DNA from: Litorilituus sp.
GTDB lineage: Bacteria; Pseudomonadota; Gammaproteobacteria; Enterobacterales; Alteromonadaceae
Assembly: GCA_030754235.1 (NCBI GenBank)
Contig: JASMAS010000103.1
Span: 1-38,789, forward strand
Length of the DNA stretch: 38,789 bases
Reading direction: 5' to 3'
Shown here: positions 17,637 to 26,608 of the stretch, piece after piece
Layout of the letters: each line of letters starts with the position of its first letter
How positions within the stretch are numbered: position 1 is the stretch's first letter
Notes under the pieces: generated by a model
What the model was told of the DNA's origin: nothing
The model's input: the letters and a program-made list of their open reading frames with translations, nothing else
Databases searched by the model: none
Made by a program: the position numbers and the translations under genes

Positions 17637-18461
17637 TTACTTAGTACGACGACGTACGATAAACTTATCAGTACGCTTGTTCTTACGAGTCTTGTAACCC
17701 TTAGTTGGTACACCCCAAGGTGATACCGGGTGACGACCGCCAGATGTTTTACCTTCACCACCACCGTGTGGATGGTCAACTGGGTTCATAGCAACACCAC
17801 GAACAGTTGGGCGAACACCGCGCCAGCGTGAAGCACCTGCTTTACCTAAAGAGCGAAGCATGTGTTCAGCGTTACCGGTTTCGCCTAAAGTAGCACGACA
17901 ATCTGCTTCGATTTTGCGCATTTCGCCAGAGCGAAGACGTAAAGTAACGTAAGCACCATCTTTCGCAACTAATTGTGCGTAAGTACCGGCAGCACGAGCA
18001 ATTTGCGCGCCCTTACCTGGTTTAAGTTCGATTGCGTGAATAACGCTACCTAATGGTGCGTTACGAAGTGGCATTGCATTACCCGCTTTAATAGGAGCAT
18101 CTACACCAGAGTGGATAGTATCACCAGCTTTTAAGCCTTTAGGGGCTAAGATGTAGCGACGTTCACCATCAGCGTATAATACTAAAGCAATGTTAGCACT
18201 GCGGTTTGGATCGTATTCTAAACGTTCAACTTTGGCAGGAATGCCATCTTTAGTACGTTTAAAGTCGATTACACGATAATGATGCTTATGACCGCCACCA
18301 ATGTGACGAACGGTAATACGACCATTATTGTTACGACCACCAGACTTAGACTTAGTGTCTAATAGTGGTGCATAAGGCTTACCTTTATGAAGCTCTTTGT
18401 TTACCACTTTAACTAGGTGACGACGACCCGGAGAAGTAGGTTTACATTTTACTATAGCCAT
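17637..18461 (-). CDS. rplB: 50S ribosomal protein L2
   Basis: L2 is a core 50S protein near the peptidyl transferase centre. The 274 residues include '[20 protein letters not shown]', '[20 protein letters not shown]' and the C-terminal signature '[20 protein letters not shown]' with the essential histidine. It is 10 nt after rplW. Confidence 0.99.
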   Translation of the reverse strand: MAIVKCKPTSPGRRHLVKVVNKELHKGKPYAPLLDTKSKSGGRNNNGRITVRHIGGGHKHHYRVIDFKRTKDGIPAKVERLEYDPNRSANIALVLYADGERRYILAPKGLKAGDTIHSGVDAPIKAGNAMPLRNAPLGSVIHAIELKPGKGAQIARAAGTYAQLVAKDGAYVTLRLRSGEMRKIEADCRATLGETGNAEHMLRSLGKAGASRWRGVRPTVRGVAMNPVDHPHGGGEGKTSGGRHPVSPWGVPTKGYKTRKNKRTDKFIVRRRTK

Positions 18462-18471
18462 TTTCTATCTC

Positions 18472-18774
18472 CTATTGCTCTGCGCCAACGAAGTCGATGT
18501 CACTACCTTCAGCAAGAGTTACGTAGGCTTTTTTCCAGTCGTTACGACGACCAAAACGAGCACCAGTACGTTTTGTTTTACCCTTAACATTAAGTGTGTT
18601 AACACCTACAACAGAAACTTCAAAAAGTTTCTCAACTGCCGCTTTAATTTCAGCTTTAGTTGCGTCAGTAGTTACTTTAAAAACAACCGTGTTACTTGCT
18701 TCAGCAGATAACGTTGCTTTTTCAGAAATATTTGGTGCTAAAAGCACTTTCAACAAACGTTCTTCGTTTATCAT
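18472..18774 (-). CDS. rplW: 50S ribosomal protein L23
   Basis: L23 forms the docking site for trigger factor and SRP at the tunnel exit. The 100 residues include '[19 protein letters not shown]', '[20 protein letters not shown]' and '[20 protein letters not shown]'. Its ATG overlaps the rplD stop in an ATGA, which suggests translational coupling. Confidence 0.98.
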   Translation of the reverse strand: MINEERLLKVLLAPNISEKATLSAEASNTVVFKVTTDATKAEIKAAVEKLFEVSVVGVNTLNVKGKTKRTGARFGRRNDWKKAYVTLAEGSDIDFVGAEQ

Positions 18775-19376
18775 GCTAGAATCCCCTCAATTTCTTTAAC
18801 TGCATCAGCAGTAATTAAAACTTTTTCGAAACCAACTAAGCTTACAGGGTCGATTGCTTGTACATCTACAGCGTCAACTTTATATAAGTTGCGTGCTGAT
18901 AAGAATAAGTTCTCATCAACTTCTTTAGTTACAATTAATACGTCTTTAAGCTCTAAACCTTTTAACTTAGCAACTAAGTCTTTAGTTTTAGGGGTTTCTA
19001 CCGAAAAATCATTCACTACTACTAAACGTTCTTGACGAACTAATTCAGAAAGGATGCTAGCAATAGCACCACGATACATTTTACGGTTAACTTTTTGGCT
19101 GTGATCTTGAGGTTTAGCAGCGAATGTTACGCCACCAGAACGCCAGATTGGACCACGAGTAGTACCAGCACGTGCACGGCCAGTACCTTTTTGACGCCAT
19201 GGCTTCTTGCCACCGCCGCTAACTTCAGAGCGAGTCTTTTGAGCGCGAGTACCTTGACGAGCACCAGCTGCATAAGCAACTACTACTTGGTGTACTAAAG
19301 CTTCATTAAACTCACGTCCAAAAGTTGCTTCAGAAACTTCAAGAGCACCTGATGCGTCTTTTAATGATAATTCCAT
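18771..19376 (-). CDS. rplD: 50S ribosomal protein L4
   Basis: L4 lines the exit tunnel and in E. coli represses the S10 operon. I place the start at the ATG at 19374-19376 ([16 protein letters not shown]), with AGGAG 8 nt upstream, rather than the GTG one codon earlier. This gives 201 residues, as in E. coli. The tunnel loop '[20 protein letters not shown]' is intact. The likely target of its feedback is the S10 leader (20383-20428). Confidence 0.97.
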   Translation of the reverse strand: MELSLKDASGALEVSEATFGREFNEALVHQVVVAYAAGARQGTRAQKTRSEVSGGGKKPWRQKGTGRARAGTTRGPIWRSGGVTFAAKPQDHSQKVNRKMYRGAIASILSELVRQERLVVVNDFSVETPKTKDLVAKLKGLELKDVLIVTKEVDENLFLSARNLYKVDAVDVQAIDPVSLVGFEKVLITADAVKEIEGILA

Positions 19377-19392
19377 CACAAAATCTCCTGGA

Positions 19393-20031
19393 CTAAGCTT
19401 TAACAGCTGGTTTGATGATTACGTTGCCATTGATAGCACCCGGAACTGCACCTTTAACAAGGAGCAAGTTACGTTCTGCATCAACGCGAACCAATTCAAG
19501 GTTTTGTGTCGTTACACGCACAGCACCCATGTGACCAGACATTTTTTTGCCTTTGAAAACGCGACCTGGTGTTTGACACTGACCTAACGAACCGTTAGAG
19601 CGGTGAGAAATCGAGTTACCATGCGTCGCATCTTGCATGCTGAAATTCCAGCGCTTGATACCACCTTGGAAACCTTTACCTTTAGAGGTACCAGTTACGT
19701 CTACTAATTTAGTGTCGTTGAAAAGCTCAACAGTAATTTCACTGCCAGCTTCAAGACCTTCGCCTTCAGTTTCGTTTAAGCGGAATTCCCACAAGCCGCG
19801 GCCTGCTTCGATACCTGCTTTTGCGAAATGTCCAGCGGCTGGTTTGTTAACACGGTTAGCTTTTTTGCTGCCCGTAGTAACTTGAAGCGCTGAGTAACCA
19901 TCGTTGTCTACAGTTTTAACCTGAGCAACACGGTTCGCTTCAACTTCTAGAACGGTAACAGGAGTAGAAATACCATCTTCAGTGAAGATGCGAGTCATAC
20001 CCACTTTACGTCCAACTAGACCTATAGTCAT
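19393..20031 (-). CDS. rplC: 50S ribosomal protein L3
   Basis: L3 is an early 50S assembly protein reaching the peptidyl transferase centre. The 212 residues begin '[20 protein letters not shown]' and include '[20 protein letters not shown]', with '[20 protein letters not shown]' and '[14 protein letters not shown]'. The QTPGRV region holds the glutamine that PrmB methylates in E. coli. It is 14 nt after rpsJ. Confidence 0.98.
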   Translation of the reverse strand: MTIGLVGRKVGMTRIFTEDGISTPVTVLEVEANRVAQVKTVDNDGYSALQVTTGSKKANRVNKPAAGHFAKAGIEAGRGLWEFRLNETEGEGLEAGSEITVELFNDTKLVDVTGTSKGKGFQGGIKRWNFSMQDATHGNSISHRSNGSLGQCQTPGRVFKGKKMSGHMGAVRVTTQNLELVRVDAERNLLLVKGAVPGAINGNVIIKPAVKA

Positions 20032-20045
20032 TGTTAAAACTCCTC

Positions 20046-20360
<315 letters not shown>

Positions 20361-20382
20361 TCAAATCCCCTTTTAAAAGAAC

Positions 20383-20428
20383 AAAAAAATACATCCCTCT
20401 GCTTCCTTATGTACCGGAAGGGGGTGTA
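20383..20428 (-). promoter_or_regulatory. Attenuator-like hairpin in the S10 leader
   Basis: In the minus-strand transcript the arms 20416-20427 and 20391-20406 (cores CTTCC/GGAAG and an outer ACA.CCC/GGG.TGT) form a bulged hairpin, followed by seven U residues (20383-20389). A hairpin followed by a U run shortly before rpsJ is the arrangement at which L4 promotes premature termination in the E. coli S10 leader. The homology of mechanism is inferred. Confidence 0.6.
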
Positions 20429-20444
20429 TTACTTAATAAACATT

Positions 20445-20553
20445 CAACGCAAAATTAGCGTTGCTGTAATAAAGGCATAACAACTTGCTATGCCAATTAG
20501 TTTATTTGCCTAAGCAATTAAACTAATTCGCATTCAGGACATACCTGGATGCG
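20445..20553 (-). promoter_or_regulatory. Structured 5' part of the S10 leader (four hairpins)
   Basis: Four stem-loops lie in series: CAACGC/GCGTTG (20445-20463); GGCATA/TATGCC (20474-20494); AATTAGTTTA/TAAACTAATT with TTGC/GCAA inside (20495-20528); and CGCAT.CAGG/CCTG.ATGCG (20529-20553). Together with the attenuator they make a leader of about 200 nt, comparable with E. coli's 172-nt S10 leader. Confidence 0.6.
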
Positions 20554-20560
20554 GACGCGT

Positions 20561-20588
20561 ATTATACATAAGTTTGTAAATTGAGCAA
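20561..20588 (-). promoter_or_regulatory. Promoter of the S10 operon
   Basis: On the minus strand TATAAT (20561-20566) is followed by ACGCGTCCGC, a GC-rich discriminator. A weak -35 (TTGCTC) stands 16 nt upstream. Transcription would start near 20554. Motif seen; activity inferred from position and similarity to other ribosomal promoters in the window. Confidence 0.65.
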
Positions 20589-20688
20589 GCAATTGTTTAT
20601 CTTGATTCTCACCTTAAACATTTAGATATTTTTAAGTAAATACAACCAATAAACAACCGACACAATATTGTTTTTACAAAATCAATCT

Positions 20689-21078
20689 CTATGTTATTTT
20701 ATTTTTCAAGTTCTTTTTCACAATAAACGCCTCAATGCCTTTAGGGGAATCTATTACAGAGCCACCACCAAGAAAAATAAATACATCGCTTTGATTTTGT
20801 CTAAGTTTATTAAACACCTCGTGCTCTTAACAATAATTACTGTAACCGATATCACTTGGTAAAACCCAAACTCACGAGCACTTTGTCAGTAATAATAAAG
20901 ATTTTTTACTGTTAACTGGATGTAATATGGTGGCGCAAGCTTCTACTTTTCCCTGCCCTTTGTGCAAGGCAGGACTTGGGATATCTAACAGTTTGTTGAT
21001 ATGTCGTTGAGTATAAATGACTGCCTGATGAATCAAATTATTCTCCTTAAATGTTTGTCCAATTTTAACCTTAATCAA
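20689..21078 (-). pseudogene. Iron-containing alcohol dehydrogenase, truncated and interrupted
   Basis: A single minus-strand frame, starting in a 4-nt overlap with the AraC gene, reads 'HINKLLDIPSPALHKGQGKV' and 'NSKKSLLLLTKCS', then TGA (20872-20874) and a TAA, and continues 'EVFNKLRQNQSDVFIFLGGG' and 'SVIDSPKGIEAF' before stopping at 20689. The P.P.L..G.G.V start, the strand before the first stop and the GGGSVID cofactor loop are landmarks of the first 110 or so residues of Fe-ADHs (family length about 380). The metal-binding C-terminal domain is gone. Two in-frame stops and the truncation mark it as dead. Confidence 0.75.
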
Positions 21079-22106
21079 ACCGCTCTATAGCTAGACGGTG
21101 TCTGTCCCGTCCACTTTTTAAAAGCCGCTCTAAAATTTGAAACATCACTAAAACCAATAGAACACCCAACATCTTCAATCGTTAATTGCGTTGCCATTAT
21201 TAATTTTTTTGCGGCTTCACAGCGTAATTCTTTGACTATATCTCTGAAACATGTTCCTTGTTCTGATAATTTTCTTCTTAATGTTCTCGGTGTTATACAC
21301 AAATAGCTGGCGAGCTCTTCTGAGTGAAGCTCTTTATGCATATTTGCCGCTACCCATTGATTTATCGTGATCAAAAATTCATTTTTGGCTGCGATTGAGT
21401 TAAGTACCATATTGCACTGATCCAGTAATAATGGCATTGCAAAAGGATTACTTCTTGGAGTCTCTAACAGGAGTTTTTCATATTTCATTACGAATTCATT
21501 ATATTTGTTGTTATAGCTAATAGGGCACTGGAAATGTTCTTCATACACAAGGTGATTTTTAGGTCTATTAAAACTAAGCCTTAATTCATCAAAAGCAAAT
21601 TTATTATTATCAACACACTCCCTTACCAAAGATAAAACAATCGAACATTGAAATTCAATATTGAATTCCATTAAATCATTTGTGAATAATAAATCTTCAA
21701 AACGAAAATATGAGTACGCTAATTGTTCATCAATGTGCAATGACATATTTACTGTTTTAGTGACTAGGTTATGATAACGAACTGAAAACTCCAATGTAGA
21801 TTGAAGTCCTTTACAACACAAAAGTGTACAGCCATATAAACCATAATCATTAACTTTTATTGATGAGCCCAAGAGTATACTCAGTGTGGGGATTTTTAAT
21901 GATAAAACGTTTCTATAAAAAATCACTATTTGATCTTTAGTAATTTTATAATCACGGTTATTTAATTCATGAACAGACATACCCGTATCTTTTAACAGTA
22001 CTTCTACATCAACACCATTTTTAGCCAAGGTGGTGGCAATAAAATATAACTTATGAGCAAATACTTGGCCTATCATGTTTGATGTAACAGCAGTCTCTTC
22101 TATCAT
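21075..22106 (-). CDS. AraC family transcriptional regulator
   Basis: The 343-residue protein has an N-terminal ligand domain of the type called arabinose-binding-like in AraC/OruR-type regulators (about residues 25-210, 'FYRNVLSLKIPTLSILLGSS', 'YGLYGCTLLCCKGLQSTLEF') and a C-terminal AraC double helix-turn-helix (about 245-340). The latter has 'LHSEELASYLCITPRTLRRK' and the signature 'IGFSDVSNFRAAFKKWTGQT'. It is divergent from the TonB-dependent receptor, sharing a 146-nt intergenic region, and so probably controls that gene and its neighbours. A dead alcohol dehydrogenase follows it directly. Confidence 0.93.
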   Translation of the reverse strand: MIEETAVTSNMIGQVFAHKLYFIATTLAKNGVDVEVLLKDTGMSVHELNNRDYKITKDQIVIFYRNVLSLKIPTLSILLGSSIKVNDYGLYGCTLLCCKGLQSTLEFSVRYHNLVTKTVNMSLHIDEQLAYSYFRFEDLLFTNDLMEFNIEFQCSIVLSLVRECVDNNKFAFDELRLSFNRPKNHLVYEEHFQCPISYNNKYNEFVMKYEKLLLETPRSNPFAMPLLLDQCNMVLNSIAAKNEFLITINQWVAANMHKELHSEELASYLCITPRTLRRKLSEQGTCFRDIVKELRCEAAKKLIMATQLTIEDVGCSIGFSDVSNFRAAFKKWTGQTPSSYRAV

Positions 22107-22252
22107 TATTTTTTATTCCTTTGCCCTACTTAAACATAGTAAATCATCATTAAGACCGTTTTTCACTTATTTTTGACCGTATTTAACCTTATATCAAGCA
22201 GAACACCTGATTATATTATAAGCGAAACCATCATAACTATACGGGAACTAAC

Positions 22253-24652
22253 ATGAAAAACATGGGAAAAAAAAGAGCTCTTGCATTAAGTGCCTGTGCC
22301 TTCGCAATAACGGCTGTTGCAGCAAAAACACAACCAAATAACGAACAAGATAGTGCTCCGCAATCCGCTTTAGAGGTCATTCAAGTAACCGCACAAAAGC
22401 GCTCTGCTGATGCCCAAAAAACGCCTATTTCAATCAACGTGCTTGGTGCAGATGATTTAAAGGAAAAAGGGATTGAAAAAATTGACGACTTACAATATTC
22501 AGTGCCAAACTTACATATGACTGAATCAGGTATTTCTACACAAATATATATCCGAGGTATAGGTACAGGTAACAACCAAGGTTTTGAACAATCGGTTGGC
22601 CAGTACATTGATGGTATTTACTATGGTCGGCAGCAATTATTACGCATGCCATTTTTAGATTTGGAGCGTGTAGAAGTATTAAAAGGTCCCCAATCCATTC
22701 TTTTTGGCAAAAATTCGGTTGCTGGTGCGCTTAATTTAAGCTCAGCTAAACCAACCCAAGATTTCACTGCCCATTTCGATGCTTCTTATCAACCAGAGTT
22801 TGGTGCCACTGAAATAAACGGTATGGTGTCTGGTGGTCTAACTGAGATCCTTTCTGCTCGATTTGCCGTTCGAGACTATCAAGAAGAGGGCTATATTGAC
22901 AATACCACTAAGCAAAGAGATGAGACCGAGCGAGATGAACAAGCTTACCGTTTAAGTTTACTATGGGAGCCAACTGATGACCTGAACGTCTTACTAAAAG
23001 TAGAGCATGATGAGTTTAATGGTGAAGGCCGACAAATTGAAATAGTACAAGATGATCCCAACCTTGAAACTGGCTTGCGCTACGCTCAATACTTGGGCTT
23101 GTTCGGCTACCCTGACGGCGTAGCAGATAGTGAACTGAATTATGTTCGACAGGCTGACGATGATGAGTTTAGCCATAACGAGGTAGATAATGTCACGTTA
23201 ACAGCAAATTACATGTTAAATGATTACACCTTAACGTCTATAACAAGTTTAGTTAGTTATGAATTTACTGAAGAGTGTGATTGTGATTACGTTGCTGCTC
23301 CAGTATTTAATGTCGATATTAACGAAAGTTATGACCAGTTTAGCCAAGAGTTTCGAATCGTTTCTCCACTTAGCGAAACTTTCGATTGGATAGGTGGTTT
23401 CTATTTTCAACAAAGTGAAACTGATTTTGATGATAGAATAAAAGTACCTTTAAATAGTATCTTACCTCTTGCAAACACTGCTCTCGCGCCAATTGCAGAT
23501 ACCAGTGCTGGTCGAAATTACACCTTAGACAGCACCATGTGGTCTGCTTTTTTTCAAGGTAATTATCACATCAACGATGACTTAACACTAACCGTTGGCG
23601 CACGCTATACAGATGAGAAAAAAGATGCTCACCGAGAAATTAATATCAGAGAGTTGGCTGGCAGTACGATAGGCGGTGGTGATATTGTTGCTGATCCTAT
23701 GGCGGCAATCTTATACAACGTTGGTTTTGCCATTCAAAATGAGCAAAGTACTTTATCACCACAAGGCCATAATTTAACTGATTCTCGTGATGAAACGGCT
23801 TTTACCCCACTAGTGAGTGTACAGTACAAGCTTGATGAAGATGTGATGACTTACGCTTCTGCAACCACAGGTTTTAAAGCGGGTGGTTTTGATGCAAGAG
23901 CGAACAATATTGATTCTTGGGAGTTTGAAGAAGAAGAAGCCACCTCTTTTGAATGGGGAATAAAGTCAGCATTACTAGAGAATACCTTAGAAGTTAACTT
24001 GGCTGTTTATCGCACAAATTATGACAATCTACAAATTAGTCAATTTGACGGTACTTTAGGTTTTAACGTAGGTAACGCCAAAGAAACGGTAGTGCAAGGG
24101 ATGGAAATTGATGGTCGTTGGTTAGTGATGGATACTGATGCTGGCACCTTAACAATGAACTATGCCGTAGCTTACCTCGATCATGAATTTAAAGACTTCA
24201 AAAATGGTAACTGTTATAACCGCCAAGAGCCTGATGGTGATATTGGTCCAGGTGGAGTACAGCTGTGTGATTTCACTGGAAAATCAGGGCAGTACACACC
24301 TAAATTTACTGGTAACCTTGGTTTTGATTATTTCAGATCTATTTCATTTTGGGGATTTGAATATTTCCGTGCCAATTTAGGCTTTTATCATACCAGTAAA
24401 CAGAATGTACATCCGAACTTAGATCCACTATATACTATTGATGGTTATACTAAAGTTGATGCTCGCATTGCATTAGAAGCAGAGAGTTGGAGTATTGCAC
24501 TATTTGGCAAAAATTTAACCGATGAGAAAGTACTAACTTACGCTGGTAATGCACCTTTATCTGGAAGTAGCTTTGGTACTAATACCTTCTATGGTTTCGT
24601 TGATCGCCCTGTAACTATTGGCATACAGTTTCAATATGACTTTGCTGAGTAA
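22253..24652 (+). CDS. TonB-dependent outer membrane receptor
   Basis: This is a 799-residue ligand-gated outer membrane transporter. A signal peptide (MKNMGKKRALALSACAFAIT) is followed by a TonB box-like 'EVIQVTAQKR' (41-50), the plug ('IYIRGIGTGNNQ', 'VGQYIDGIYYGR', 'DLERVEVLKGPQSILFGKNS') and a 22-strand-type barrel. It ends in 'GIQFQYDFAE'; the expected terminal aromatic is near but not at the very end. The plug type (GPQ..LFGKNS..GA) is the one common in marine bacteria for organic nutrients and xenobiotics, so a non-siderophore substrate is possible; the ligand is unknown. It is divergent from the AraC regulator, and the FadD-like gene follows after a terminator. Confidence 0.95.
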   Translation: MKNMGKKRALALSACAFAITAVAAKTQPNNEQDSAPQSALEVIQVTAQKRSADAQKTPISINVLGADDLKEKGIEKIDDLQYSVPNLHMTESGISTQIYIRGIGTGNNQGFEQSVGQYIDGIYYGRQQLLRMPFLDLERVEVLKGPQSILFGKNSVAGALNLSSAKPTQDFTAHFDASYQPEFGATEINGMVSGGLTEILSARFAVRDYQEEGYIDNTTKQRDETERDEQAYRLSLLWEPTDDLNVLLKVEHDEFNGEGRQIEIVQDDPNLETGLRYAQYLGLFGYPDGVADSELNYVRQADDDEFSHNEVDNVTLTANYMLNDYTLTSITSLVSYEFTEECDCDYVAAPVFNVDINESYDQFSQEFRIVSPLSETFDWIGGFYFQQSETDFDDRIKVPLNSILPLANTALAPIADTSAGRNYTLDSTMWSAFFQGNYHINDDLTLTVGARYTDEKKDAHREINIRELAGSTIGGGDIVADPMAAILYNVGFAIQNEQSTLSPQGHNLTDSRDETAFTPLVSVQYKLDEDVMTYASATTGFKAGGFDARANNIDSWEFEEEEATSFEWGIKSALLENTLEVNLAVYRTNYDNLQISQFDGTLGFNVGNAKETVVQGMEIDGRWLVMDTDAGTLTMNYAVAYLDHEFKDFKNGNCYNRQEPDGDIGPGGVQLCDFTGKSGQYTPKFTGNLGFDYFRSISFWGFEYFRANLGFYHTSKQNVHPNLDPLYTIDGYTKVDARIALEAESWSIALFGKNLTDEKVLTYAGNAPLSGSSFGTNTFYGFVDRPVTIGIQFQYDFAE

Positions 24653-24674
24653 TTGATTAAAATAAACACCGCTT

Positions 24675-24713
24675 GGAGGCGAAAATATTGCTATTTTTTT
24701 AGCCTCCTTTTAA
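24675..24713 (+). terminator. Terminator after the TonB receptor gene
   Basis: GGAGGC (24675-24680) pairs with GCCTCC (24702-24707), and AAAATA/TATTTT pair within. TTTTAAT follows. It lies 22 nt past the receptor stop and suggests partial separation from the downstream ligase gene. Confidence 0.65.
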
Positions 24714-24764
24714 TCTAGAGTATCTAAACTTAATTTTTCACTACTGCGCTTTTAAGGTCTTACA

Positions 24765-26405
24765 ATGACTAAACCTTGGTTCAAAAACTATCCAGCTAAT
24801 GTGGCTCAAAAAGTAGACTTAAGCCGTTATGCCTCTTTATTGGATTTATTTCATCAAACAACCATTAAATATCACAAGCAATGCGCTTACAGCAATTTTG
24901 GTGCTAAATTAACCTTTGAACAAGTTAATGAGCTATCTCGTGATTTTGCCGCTTTTCTACAAAGCACACTCAAGGTTAATAAAGGTGAGCGCGTAGCATT
25001 AATGTGTCCTAACACTTTGTGCTTTCCTGTGGCTATGTGGGGGATAATTCGTGTTGGCGCAGTACAAGTCAATGTTAATCCTATGTACACGTCAAGAGAA
25101 CTAGAGCATCAACTTAATGATGCGCAAGTTGATACTATTATTATCTTTTCGCCATCAACTAAAATGTTAGCGGATATTATTGATAATTCTGCTATTAAAA
25201 ATGTTATCACCATTGGTTTAGATGATTTAGTTAATAAAGGCTTACCTTGTACTCCTGTTGATGAACGATTAACTAATACCATTAACTTTACTGATGCCTT
25301 AGTACAAGGTGAAGCACTTGAACTAGCTGAGCCAACATTATGCCAAGAGGATTTGCTATTTTTACAATATACTGGCGGCACTACGGGGTTATCAAAAGGC
25401 GCGATGCTTAGCCATGGCAATTTAATTGCTAATATTTTGCAATATGAAGAGTTCGCAAAAGCGCATATTCATTACGGTAAAGATGTTGTGATCACCGCCA
25501 TTCCTATGTATCACATCTTTGCACTAATGGCGAACACGCTCGCTTATTTCACCTTCGGTGCTAAGAATGTCTTAGTCACTAACCCAAGAGATATGCCAAG
25601 CTTTGTTGAAGTATGGAAAAACACACCCGTCACTATGTTTACCGGTGTGAATACTTTATTCAACGGTTTATTGCATACCCCAGGATTTGAGCAAGTAGAT
25701 TTCTCTACACTAAAATTGTGTATTGGTGGTGGTGCAGCTGTTCAACAAGCCGTTGCCACAAAATGGCAACAAGTAACAGGCATTCGCTTGCAAGAAGGCT
25801 ATGGTTTATCGGAAACCTCTCCTATTTTAACCTTAAATTTTGGTCGCCCCTGTCCATATAAAGATCATGGTGGATATATCCCAGGTATCGGCGTACCTAT
25901 GCCTAATACCGACATTTCTTTACGAGATGATGAAGGAAATACTGTTAAGCAAGGCGAATCAGGTGAGTTATGCGCTAAAGGTCCTCAAGTCATGCTAGGT
26001 TACTGGAACAATACAGAGGCCACTAACGAATGTATGACTCATGACGGCTACTTTAAAACAGGTGACGTCGCTATGCTCGACGATAAAGGCTTCTTCCATA
26101 TTGTTGACCGTAAAAAAGATATGATTATTGTTTCAGGGTTTAATGTCTACCCCAATGAAATTGAAGCAGAAATAGCCAATATGCCTGAAGTACTAGAATC
26201 CGCTTGTATTGGTATTGAAGATGCTAAAACAGGCGAAGCAGTGAAAGTTTTCATTGTTAAAAAGAACCCTGCCTTAACCGAACAAGCTGTTATAGATTAT
26301 TGCCGACAAAATTTAACTGCCTATAAAGTTCCTAAGTTTATTGAGTTTATTGAAGAAGTCCCAAAATCCAGTGTTGGTAAATTATTGCGCAGAGAACTAA
26401 GGTAA
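24765..26405 (+). CDS. FadD-like long-chain acyl-CoA synthetase
   Basis: This AMP-forming acid-CoA ligase activates a carboxylic acid with ATP and CoA. The 546 residues align well with E. coli FadD from the start (KPWFKNYPANV). The P-loop 'YTGGTTGLSKG' is at 202-212. 'LQEGYGLSETSP' is the A5 motif, 'GYFKTGDVAMLDDKGFFHIV' and 'DRKKDMIIVSGFNVYPNEIE' are A7/A8, and the catalytic lysine is K539 in 'VPKSSVGKLLRREL'. Position next to a receptor and a 2-keto acid decarboxylase suggests activation of an acid released in their pathway, but a second housekeeping FadD is equally possible. Confidence 0.92.
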   Translation: MTKPWFKNYPANVAQKVDLSRYASLLDLFHQTTIKYHKQCAYSNFGAKLTFEQVNELSRDFAAFLQSTLKVNKGERVALMCPNTLCFPVAMWGIIRVGAVQVNVNPMYTSRELEHQLNDAQVDTIIIFSPSTKMLADIIDNSAIKNVITIGLDDLVNKGLPCTPVDERLTNTINFTDALVQGEALELAEPTLCQEDLLFLQYTGGTTGLSKGAMLSHGNLIANILQYEEFAKAHIHYGKDVVITAIPMYHIFALMANTLAYFTFGAKNVLVTNPRDMPSFVEVWKNTPVTMFTGVNTLFNGLLHTPGFEQVDFSTLKLCIGGGAAVQQAVATKWQQVTGIRLQEGYGLSETSPILTLNFGRPCPYKDHGGYIPGIGVPMPNTDISLRDDEGNTVKQGESGELCAKGPQVMLGYWNNTEATNECMTHDGYFKTGDVAMLDDKGFFHIVDRKKDMIIVSGFNVYPNEIEAEIANMPEVLESACIGIEDAKTGEAVKVFIVKKNPALTEQAVIDYCRQNLTAYKVPKFIEFIEEVPKSSVGKLLRRELR

Positions 26406-26428
26406 TCATCAGCATGATTTTAGCGCTA

Positions 26429-26468
26429 GGTAAACGAGTTTATATGGCTATTGCTCGTTTACCTTATT
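26429..26468 (+). terminator. Terminator-like hairpin after the ligase gene
   Basis: A perfect 10-bp stem, GGTAAACGAG/CTCGTTTACC (26429-26438 with 26454-26463), has a 15-nt loop. The following TTATTTA is only moderately T-rich, so termination may be weak. Confidence 0.55.
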
Positions 26469-26511
26469 TACTCAACATGTAATCACATTGATTTTTCTAT
26501 CTTTTTTCACA

Positions 26512-26540
26512 TTGACCATCATTCGTAGTAGGTTTATATT
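26512..26540 (+). promoter_or_regulatory. Sigma-70-type promoter of the ThDP decarboxylase gene
   Basis: TTGACC (26512-26517) and TATATT (26535-26540) are separated by exactly 17 nt, five of six matches each. The predicted start is near 26547, about 60 nt before the ATG at 26609. Together with the hairpin upstream it suggests that this gene is transcribed on its own. Confidence 0.65.
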
Positions 26541-26608
26541 ACATGCTACTCGCAGCACTTATACTAAGTTGATTATTAAATCAAAGCCGCATCAAATGAG
26601 AAAAAAAC

